Below are positions 9,601 to 17,026 of a stretch of DNA of 17,026 nt, in pieces. The notes beneath the pieces are model-generated. The model was not told the DNA's origin, did not search any database, and was given only the letters and a program-made list of their open reading frames with translations. The position numbers were made by a program, and so were the translations under genes. Each line of letters opens with the position of its first letter. The first letter of the stretch is position 1. The DNA is taken from contig MSJH02000326.1 of assembly GCA_001931875.2 (NCBI GenBank), positions 1 to 17,026 of the forward strand, in the 5' to 3' direction. This DNA comes from Byssochlamys sp. IMV 00236. Taxonomy: Eukaryota; Ascomycota; Eurotiomycetes; Eurotiales; Thermoascaceae.

Positions 9601-12600
9601 TCTTTGTGTAAAACATAATCTCATTTTTTTTATTACCAGTCAAGGAACCGATCAATAACAAGATAGAACCTATGTCAAGCATATATGACATATCATACGA
9701 AATGAATGGACCATTACCATTTTACCATCCAAGACACTTGATACACTATATTATGTGGGGTAAGTATTGATGATAGTTATCCAAGGTGTTATTAACATTT
9801 TGAAACTAGGTAAAATGGAGCTTGTTCATAACGTGTTGTTGACTCTGTATAACTTTCTGAACCAATTTATTGATGAGGAGGATAATGTTATCACTGAGCT
9901 TCCTCCCGTATCATTTTCCAGAATGCTAAAGTTACAAAATGTAATACACTAAACATGAATACAGCACTTGCCTAATACCTTCTACGTAGTTTAACTCGGC
10001 CAAGGAAAAATTAAAAGGATACGACAGCTTATTTGATGACAGTGATACAATTCAGGGGTACATTTCATGCAAAGATGTGAATGATGATTTTAACAAGAAA
10101 TAATAATAGCAGCATAGATGAGGATGACGATGAAGAGATCCGAACTATGACAGCCAATGAAGCAAAGAATCTAGCTTACAGCTTAAAATCTAAAAATTTA
10201 CCTGGCTTGACACAGAGCGATAAGTATCAGCTGATTGCAATGGTCAACGCTATTGTTGAGGTAAGAAGGGACATAAGTATGTATTAAAAATCAGCATTAA
10301 TCCTCGTATTATCAGATTTCGAGTCAAGGAGAGTCTATGGATGAAAACGGTGCTAGGTTCACTGCATTGATAGAAAATCATTTTCATCTAAACAAACAGC
10401 TTCCTGAGGAACAACGGCAATACGAACTACAAGCAAGAGACTTTATCTGGGCATTACATAGTCAATCCCAAGACTCATTACTGGACAAGTGCCTTCAACT
10501 ATGCGGTAAGAAGTATGTTTGGGAAGATGCTAGATCATTAGGAATCTTTTTATGGTTGGAAAAAATAGATACTGTGGTAAGCTTTGTTATATTCAGCTTC
10601 TTTTCTTTGTTTTACTAAACATGACGTATATATAGAGAGAGCAAATGACAGCCATTGCACGTAACACGTATCTATCAAATGAAGACTTTAGAGACCCGGT
10701 TGACTGTACTTTATTTTATTTTGCTCTTCGAAAAAAGAATCTGGTACAGAGCCTTTGGAGAACAGCAAGCTATCACAGAGAACAGGCTGCTACACTTCGG
10801 TTTTTGGCAAATGATTTTAGCCAGCCTCGTTGGCAAACCGCTGCTTCTAAAAATGCGTTTGCTTTGTTGGGAAAACAAAGATTTCGTAAGTTGCAAAAAC
10901 TCAAACCTTTTGATACAAGCTCAACCATGTTCTCTTTAATGTATAGGATACGCTGCTGCTTTCTTTTTGTTAGCGGATAAATTAAGGGATGCTGTAAATG
11001 TTATTTTAAAGAATATTAAGGATTATCAGCTTGCAATTGCTATCTGCAGAGTATATGAAGGTTTAAAAGCATAGTTTACTATTATCATTTTATCGTCATT
11101 TACATATAAATCTATAGGTGATCATAGCCCTTTATTAAGGGAAATACTCGAAAACACAGTGATTCCATTAGCTATAAAGACGAATGATCGTTGGTTGCTT
11201 AGCATGGCCTATTGGCTATTTGATAAACAGAAAGAAGCAACACGCGCCATGATTGTCCCACTCAATCAATTTACTGATCAAAGCGTCGAGCATGAAGATT
11301 CTGCTGCTGTTGTGCATGACCCAAATTCATTCATACTATACAACTATTTGAAAAAGGGGCAGAACCAAGACTTGAGTGTCCCTTATGATTTGGAATACAA
11401 TTTCTCTTTACACGTAGCAAAAGCATACGAACGACTCGGATGTCCATTACTCGCGCTACATATTTTAACCAAATATCACATGTCGCCACCATCCTCCTCT
11501 TCTCAACCTGATGAAGCGAAGGACGAGGTTTCTCGTGCAGCAGATCTTTTCAGTAACGAAATCACAACAAACGTACCTTCTCGTGCTGAAGATTTGTTTG
11601 CACAAGATGATTTATTCGCATCAAGTAATGCTAAACCAGCGTATGCAGCAAACTTATTTGATGATGATGATGAATTAACTACTGCAAAGCCTTCAAGCAA
11701 GAGCTTGTTTGATGAAGAAGACAATGATCTATTTGCATCTACATCAACAAATAACAAACTGTTTAACAGTGACCAAGACATATTTGCACAAGAGACCCAA
11801 TCGCCAAGTGATGACCCTGAGCCTCTCATTGATGATGTAGAAGATGGGCTTTGTGCCTATAAAGCTATGCTTGTCATTCGTCTGTTACAGGTACGTATAT
11901 GCTTAAAAAAGCGAGTCTGTTATATTAACAGACTATAGACATTTTTTCACGCTGCATCTGCAATTTACAATGGCTACCAAGAGCCTGACAATATACATGA
12001 AATGAAATATCGGTCGCGATTCTTACAAAATAGAAATGCTATACTAGAACTTGGACAATCAGTCAAGATCCCACCCCACATTTCGTCTCGACTCTTGATG
12101 GAAAAAAGTATTGAAGCTGATGTATTCCCCTTATACCTCTATATCTTGAACGAAGGCGTACCTGAAAACTTTGATGTTCACCAATTTTTAAGAGCATTCA
12201 AGGTTGGATGTTTTGAAGTGAATGAAGTGGCTCTTATGCCTCAAGATCTTGATTATGCTACACTTGTGTTTGTCGAACATTGGACAGAGTATGTATCCAT
12301 TTTGACATTACTTTGCTTATTTATTGAATGTCTTTTTTGCTAGGCATGTCATCAAGACCTTCTACATCTGGAGTCAACTTAGATCTCATTACTGCAATCC
12401 AGAGACTGCTACTTTAACTACAAAACAGATTGCTCTTACAACTTATATTAGCGCCATTCTTGTCACTCTAAAAGAAAGACAATATGAAAAGTGTTGGCGA
12501 CTTTTATATCATTTAAAGCACTTTTTGGATTCTGTAGGAACAGAGACTAACAGTGAGACTGCTATCTCAACCTGCTTCAGTCAGTTGTTGAACAGCGATA

Positions 12601-15237
12601 CAAAGATGGTAAATAACAAGACCAAGCATTTTTAAAACATGGTCGACTTAATATGATAATATAGATTGAGATGGTGCCTGAAGACTTTGATAGCTTCTCT
12701 GATGGTAGCAGCATGTTTGGCTTTGATATGCTGGAAGAAGTGTATCGTCCGTTGATCGATTCTCAAGATAATTCTGTAGCTGCTAACCTTCTGGAAGTTG
12801 CTTCTCTGAACTATGTATTATCATCAGTGGAGCACGCAATGCAATGTCAAGGAAGGCATCATAATCTTGGAGGTATTGTGTGTTTGAAGACTATTATTAA
12901 CCCATTGAGTTCTAACAGATATGTATTATAGAGCTGTTGTCAGATTTCACATGGACAACCATATTGGACCCAATTGCTTATAGAGCTCATTGTTTAAAGA
13001 ATACAATTACTGAACAACTAGAAGGCAACTTGAATAAGCGTAAGTCGATCATTATCTTACTTTTGAGAAAAGTAATGTAATACATCATGTAGACAACGTA
13101 CTGAAACAGTTCAAGACACTGCGTCAAAGGAAGTACTGGCATTCTATCAAGAGTCTTAGTTCTCCCGACAGACTCTTGCCGTTTATTAATTCTCTTGCAA
13201 GTATTCAAACAAGACCTATTTCACTATTGCTCATTTCTTTTTCGTTAGCCTACTTCTGTCAATATATTATCAGATGATCAACATTTGCAATTCTGTCATG
13301 TATATCATTCTCCAAGCACTGCCTACGCCTTCAGCATTGATTCTGTAAGAATTTATAACAGCTAAACATTAGGATCTAATACTTGCTTCAGTCTACAGGA
13401 AACACTTTGGCGATATGCTTAAAATCAGAAATACAAGAAATTGATCTTTTAAAAGCTCCACATACAGGCATTGTAAGTTTAGTTTTATCAAACATAATTT
13501 TTAAACATTGACTATCCCCTTTTCCCAAAGCAATCCCTTTTGAAGGCTAGATCAGTTTCATCATCTGGATTAGCACACGAACAACATTCGGATAGTTATC
13601 CAGACACAGAAGAGGATTATGCTGAAGACTCATCCGACAATGAAACTGAAGTTGCTTCTAATATGGCAACACCTAAATCCATCAGACGCAAGATATCTCG
13701 AACTTCTACAGCAGCAACACCTACTGCGATGTCTCCTGCAGGAAGCCGCCCACTAGAGGAGTACGCGCAAAAGGCGTCTCAAAACATTAACCTAGAGTAC
13801 GTGTACGATTCTTTAAGAAAGTCGCTAGCAAAAGGAGAATCAAGTACAGCCAGAACATCCAATGCAGGAAGTCCCCTGTTGATGGATAATGCAGAAAGAG
13901 AAAGAATGGTGAGTGTTGCTAACGTCACTCTTTAGGTGACACTGATTGTTTGTATAGATCACTTTTAGAAGGAACGTGTCTGCCACTTGTGCTGAAGCAC
14001 ATCCACAGTACCCGTTCTGTAAGTATAAAAATAGGGTAATGAAGATCAGGCTTACCCATTGTCTCTTCAAGATATAACAGGATGTGAGATAAATAATGGT
14101 AGTCCTGCTGCATTTTTATGGCAATTTGGTCAAGGGCGTGAAATTGCTAGCTATTATGGATGTCAAGGCAAGGTGACCAGGTAAATGGATGGTGAAAGCA
14201 TAGAGAGACCATTTTTTACTCATGTCCAAATCAGAATTCATTTTGATCATTTTGGTCAAAAGTTCGGTGCAGGTGATACCTATGGGTCATTATGTCTGTG
14301 GCGTTTCGATGCTCACATACACTCAAACAAGCCTTACTATGTAAAAAAGAAAAAAAATGAACAAGAACCATGTCTTACATCTTTATTCTCAATAGACTAT
14401 TAATTGCCATTCTAAAGCAACCAGAGACTTTACGTTCATTAACTCAAGTAGTCTTATCGCCACAGCTGGAACTTCCATAGCAATGAGCAGAAAGTAATGT
14501 GTGTTGTGTGTATCTTGCACTTGTTTAACATAAATTAATGAATAGACGAGATCATGTTTGTTTATGGGATACCCTCTTGCCACCATCCAAAGCCATGATT
14601 TGCTGTGAGTATATGAAGGACAAAAAAAGAAAATACTAATATCCTTTGTTATTCAGCTTTACCTGGTCATGAATCAGGAGCATATGCTATTTCGTATGAA
14701 CCAGAGAGCCAGCTACTCTTTTCCGGAGGTAAAAGAGGCGAAATAGGTAAGACAACGGTACTGAGATATGAGCTCTGTCTAATGTTGCCCCTTGTCTCAA
14801 AAAGTTGTTTCCGACCTTCGACAGCGTACAACGATGCATACATTTACAGCACATCAGTCACGCATTAGGTCAGTAGCCATTGACACAGAAAACAAGATGC
14901 TGATCACTGGTTCAGTCGATGGTGAACTAAAGGTAAAAAAAAAAGTTGCTATTCCTTTTTCATTATACAATATGAATAATGAATGATCATAATAGCTATG
15001 GGATGCTAGTACGTATAAGCTGCAACAGTCAATTGATGCACAACCGAGAAATCGGTTCCTTGCTCCATCATTTAACCGAATTCCAGTAAGTCGAGTCTTA
15101 GTCTCTCTTGGCATCCATTCTAAACTCTTTTGTAGTTGAAAGCTTTTGGAGTAACACAAATACAAGTGCTCGGAAAAGACATTTACACGTCAGGACCCAA
15201 CGGTATCACAAAATGCCAGTCAACATATAGAATGTAG
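6675..15237 (+). CDS. RAV1: Rav1 / DMX-like (rabconnectin-3) RAVE-complex scaffold, 36 exons, 2211 aa
   Basis: Rav1 is the scaffold of the RAVE complex (Rav1, Rav2, Skp1), which promotes reassembly of V1 with Vo of the vacuolar/endosomal H+-ATPase. The start MFLEQICPGQVNPAF matches the family's N-terminus. Residues 1-780 are WD-type repeats (ELLSVGDMILLW, IGIDGQINVWKY, NTLAVVSGNDSTQLSIW). Residues about 650-1280 form the helical Rav1p_C region, with RDFIWALHS (976-984) and VWEDARSLGIFLWLEK (1003-1018). Residues 1286-1366 are an acidic Leu-Phe repeat. A C-terminal WD region (about 1746-2211, e.g. ITGSVDGELKLWD) contains a disordered loop (1806-1931). Exons: 6675-6761, 6813-6956, 7028-7151, 7219-7364, 7428-7889, 7944-8082, 8137-8378, 8433-8520, 8578-9205, 9257-9415, 9473-9588, 9640-9759, 9810-9940, 9990-10057, 10110-10260, 10316-10576, 10636-10885, 10947-11060, 11118-11890, 11939-12288, 12344-12608, 12665-12872, 12932-13039, 13093-13196, 13249-13344, 13392-13472, 13531-13908, 13958-14018, 14072-14180, 14235-14340, 14396-14493, 14546-14604, 14657-14746, 14805-14932, 14996-15085, 15136-15237. 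Introns are 47-71 nt. The junction at 10058-10109 has an alternative acceptor 12 nt upstream. Confidence 0.95.
11543..11785 (+). other. Acidic Leu-Phe motif array inside Rav1 (LFa-like)
   Basis: Residues about 1286-1366 carry seven LF pairs and one IF, each next to Asp/Glu/Asn: AADLFSNE, AEDLFAQDDLFAS, ANLFDDDDE, KSLFDEEDNDLFAS, NKLFNSDQDIFAQ. The segment is otherwise low in hydrophobic residues and probably disordered. The pattern LF plus acidic residues plus a second LF is that of the LFa motifs of FAM21 (WASH complex), which bind the retromer subunit VPS35. Binding by this protein is inference. Confidence 0.7.
13197..13248 (+). other. GC-AG intron in the rav1-like gene
   Basis: The exon ends FINSL and the next begins PTSVNILSDDQ. 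Only a 52-nt intron with donor GCAAGT and acceptor TTAG keeps the frame. The nearby GT (13201-13202) would shift the frame into a TGA within about ten codons. The length matches the gene's other introns. Confidence 0.75.
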
Positions 15238-15337
15238 CTTTATTGTACACAAGACAAATGCAATATGATAAATGTGTGTTTTTTTATGATTAGGAAAGAG
15301 AAAAAAAAATATGCTTTTCTTTTAAATAATATATTTC
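15238..15337. terminator. 100-bp convergent intergenic spacer
   Basis: This is the whole space between the stop codons of the rav1-like gene (+) and the oxr1-like gene (-). It is AT-rich with runs of T and A, and includes AATATG/GATAAA-like strings but no canonical AATAAA on the plus strand. Both 3' UTRs must end here or overlap the neighbouring gene, so overlapping antisense 3' ends are likely. Confidence 0.5.
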
Positions 15338-16842
15338 TTAACTGACAAGTCCCCAGACTTCTAATTCCATGCATTGGAATTGAGGCTTTGATGCCAGGCA
15401 TTCGTTATCAAAAGTAGGACAAGTGGTGCTGTACCCTTTTTCCAAATCGGAATTGAGCCATAAACCAAAACGACCCTCACTAACGATACAAAAGAAGATG
15501 AGTACTAGATAAGAAAAAGAATAAAATAAAAACATACCCTCCACCGATAGCAATAAAGTCGGAATTGCATAAAATCATATAATCATTCTTTCCTGTCCAA
15601 GGAAACACTTTAATCTTGGGCGCTATATGATGCTGTTGCTGCTGATTCTGTTGATCTTCCTTATTACAGGGATGAATATGGTCTGAAGTCAGCTTCCATA
15701 AAAAGCTATTTTATGAAATGTAAGATAAAGTTTAGATTTTTTTTTGTATATAAAGTTACCATTCCCCTGTTCCGTAATAAACATTATGTTGACATGCCAA
15801 AGTATGGCTCAAATAGGCGCCATAAACCTATTAAATAAATAAGCATGTGTGTGAGAAAAGTTTAAAATTCTCATGATATATTTACATGGTTTTCTGCATC
15901 CTTCATGATCAAGATACATGGACCATCATAGTCTCTTGTTAATGAATACAGGGTATATAGGCTCACGCCATGCTGATCGAGACTGTAGAGTAATTTCCAT
16001 GATGAAGCAACGCGGTATCTTCTTGGTATATAAGGACGGACCTGCAATGTTATGTGAATATAATGCATCAGTGATGTGTGGTCATAATAAATACAATTGT
16101 AACATTATTGAACTTGCCATTTCTGCAATATTTTCTGTCAAGACTGGTTCAGTATCCAGCTTACGATCTTGTAACATAATAGGGGGTAAATCAAAATCTG
16201 CGAAATAGGAAGACCTTGCAGAGCCAGCTGTGGCCAAGTTGGTCAAGACGTCTATGGCCGTAGTAGTGTTTTTGTTATTGTTTGCGCATACAAATATGAA
16301 TGAAGTGCTTGCAGCGGAATTAAAAGATGATACAGAACTACTCATGGACGATACACTAATTAAGCTAGTAGATAAAATAGAACTAGTTTCGTCCTCGTCC
16401 TTTTGTGTATCAATGCATTTAGTATGCTTTGGATGATCTGGTATAGCAAAAGAAATTGCAGTTTTTCTTTTTGGTAAATCATTCTCATGATCTGCTGTTG
16501 TTGTTGTTGTTGTTGGTGATGTTGGTGATGTAGATGATGAAGTTGTATGATAGGAAGAAGACAAGATGACAGAGCTTTTGGTAATTGATGTAGTTGAATG
16601 AGATTTGTGAGGTCGAGGTCTTACAGTGGAATGATCAGTTTTCTTTAATCCTAAATGATATAAATAAAACCATAAATAGACATCAATTAGACATTAATAC
16701 CTAGCAGTTTAGACACAAAACGTGTAAAAGGAGAAGGATGATGGTCATTATATGTGTTATTATGCTCATCTGTCATGGAGCGATGTAAAGGAACTGATTT
16801 ATCTTTACTCAAAATACTACTTGCTGTACTATGTCTTTTCAT
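15338..16842 (-). CDS. OXR1: TLDc-domain protein of the Oxr1 type, 6 exons, 402 aa
   Basis: Oxr1 proteins are linked to resistance to oxidative stress; in yeast the TLDc proteins Oxr1 and Rtc5 are reported to act on V-ATPase and favour V1-Vo disassembly. Exons in transcript order: 16842-16701, 16650-16118, 16041-15886, 15827-15760, 15705-15538, 15479-15338. The N-terminal half is Ser/Thr-rich and probably disordered, starting with a basic stretch and SPFTRFVSKLLG (37-48). The TLDc domain fills about 202-402: LPPIMLQDRK, RPYIPRRYRVASSWKLLYS, YDGPCILIMKD, YGAYLS, YYGTGECFLWKL, KNDYMILCNSDFIAIGGG, EGRFGLWLNSDLEKGYS and a closing ELEVWGLVS. A QQNQQQQHH insert sits between two TLDc strands. Four introns are GT-AG; the one before the TLDc core reads as GC-AG. 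There is no LysM or GRAM domain, as in short fungal Oxr1. No enzymatic residues are expected. Confidence 0.93.
16042..16117 (-). other. GC-AG intron in the oxr1-like gene
   Basis: The exon ends LTENIAEM and the next begins VRPYIPRR, matching the unbroken start of TLDc domains (LTEEIAxxIRPYLPRRYR-like). Only donor GCAAGT with acceptor TGCAG, a 76-nt intron, joins them in frame. The GT donors within the intron lead to the wrong frame. Confidence 0.75.
16495..16516. repeat. (TTG)n microsatellite in oxr1-like coding sequence
   Basis: A trinucleotide run encodes a poly-Thr stretch on the minus strand in the disordered N-terminal half of the protein. The neighbouring GATGTTG repeats encode further Thr/Ser/Pro residues. 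Confidence 0.85.
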
Positions 16843-17026
16843 TTAAAGTTACAAAAGAAGAAGAAGAAGGAAAAAAGGAAAAAAAAAAGTGGGGAGCAAG
16901 ACTATAAATATTTTTCTTCCCCTTATTTTTGTAAGATAATTTATGCATCAAATTGACACACATTTATTCGGTTATTATTTTGTTTAATTGACAAAAAGGC
17001 AAGAAAAAAAAAAAAAAAAAAAAAAA
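16843..17026 (-). promoter_or_regulatory. Upstream region of the oxr1-like gene
   Basis: On the minus strand the leader just upstream of the ATG is pyrimidine-rich (CTT repeats, then T runs). A single AGGGG, the core of the fungal stress-response element, lies at 16919-16923, about 80 bp upstream of the start. One five-base match can occur by chance. The window ends in a run of A (about 17005-17026). Confidence 0.3.

Noticed and set aside
11503..11829. Minus-strand open frame of 108 codons
   Set aside because: Shadow of the acidic Leu-Phe exon of the rav1-like gene; its Ser-rich composition simply reflects Asp/Glu codons read backwards.
13392..13398. Alternative acceptor (TCTACAG) 7 nt downstream in the rav1-like gene
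   Set aside because: It shifts the frame to an early stop; the upstream CTTCAG acceptor keeps the frame open and the family-like sequence.
15918..16208. Plus-strand open frame of 96 codons
   Set aside because: Antisense to the TLDc-encoding exon and intron of the oxr1-like gene.
17005..17026. Terminal run of A as a retroelement poly(A) tail
   Set aside because: It lies at the very end of the window with no element body beside it; it could be a homopolymer or an assembly edge.

Overview
The window looks like nuclear DNA of an early-diverging filamentous fungus, most likely Mucoromycota and probably Mucorales. Four things point that way: AT-rich sequence, very dense short GT-AG introns (about 47-76 nt), Tc1/IS630-like and LINE relics of the kinds common in Mucorales, and the sequences of the two recognisable genes. 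The species cannot be named from sequence alone.

Layout, left to right. Positions 1-2640 hold mobile-element debris: a LINE endonuclease fragment (about 144-617), an unexplained pair of strong hairpins in a pyrimidine-rich stretch (938-1031), and a broken Tc1/IS630-like DDE transposase on the minus strand (about 1460-2465) with a possible terminal palindrome near 2588-2619. At 2682-4138 (+) is a five-exon gene for a 407-residue Ser-rich, acidic, coiled-coil protein that I do not recognise. Positions 4139-6674 are noncoding or relic sequence, with a second decayed DDE transposase on the minus strand (about 5040-5516), an (AT)n tract and a possible transposon fragment.

The rest is almost filled by two convergent genes. 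At 6675-15237 (+) is a 36-exon gene for a 2211-residue Rav1 / DMX-like (rabconnectin-3) protein, the scaffold of the RAVE complex that reassembles V-ATPase. Every exon junction was followed by hand and the frame stays open throughout. At 15338-16842 (-) is a six-exon gene for a 402-residue TLDc-domain protein of the Oxr1 type. Only 100 bp separate the two stop codons.

The biology worth a second look is this pairing. RAVE promotes V1-Vo assembly. TLDc proteins of the Oxr1/Rtc5 type are reported to promote V-ATPase disassembly in yeast. The window therefore places opposite-acting V-ATPase regulators tail to tail. The Rav1 protein also keeps an animal-like C-terminal WD-repeat region, and it carries an acidic segment of repeated Leu-Phe motifs resembling the retromer-binding LFa motifs of FAM21. 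Each of the two genes also appears to use one GC-AG intron with an identical GCAAGT donor.
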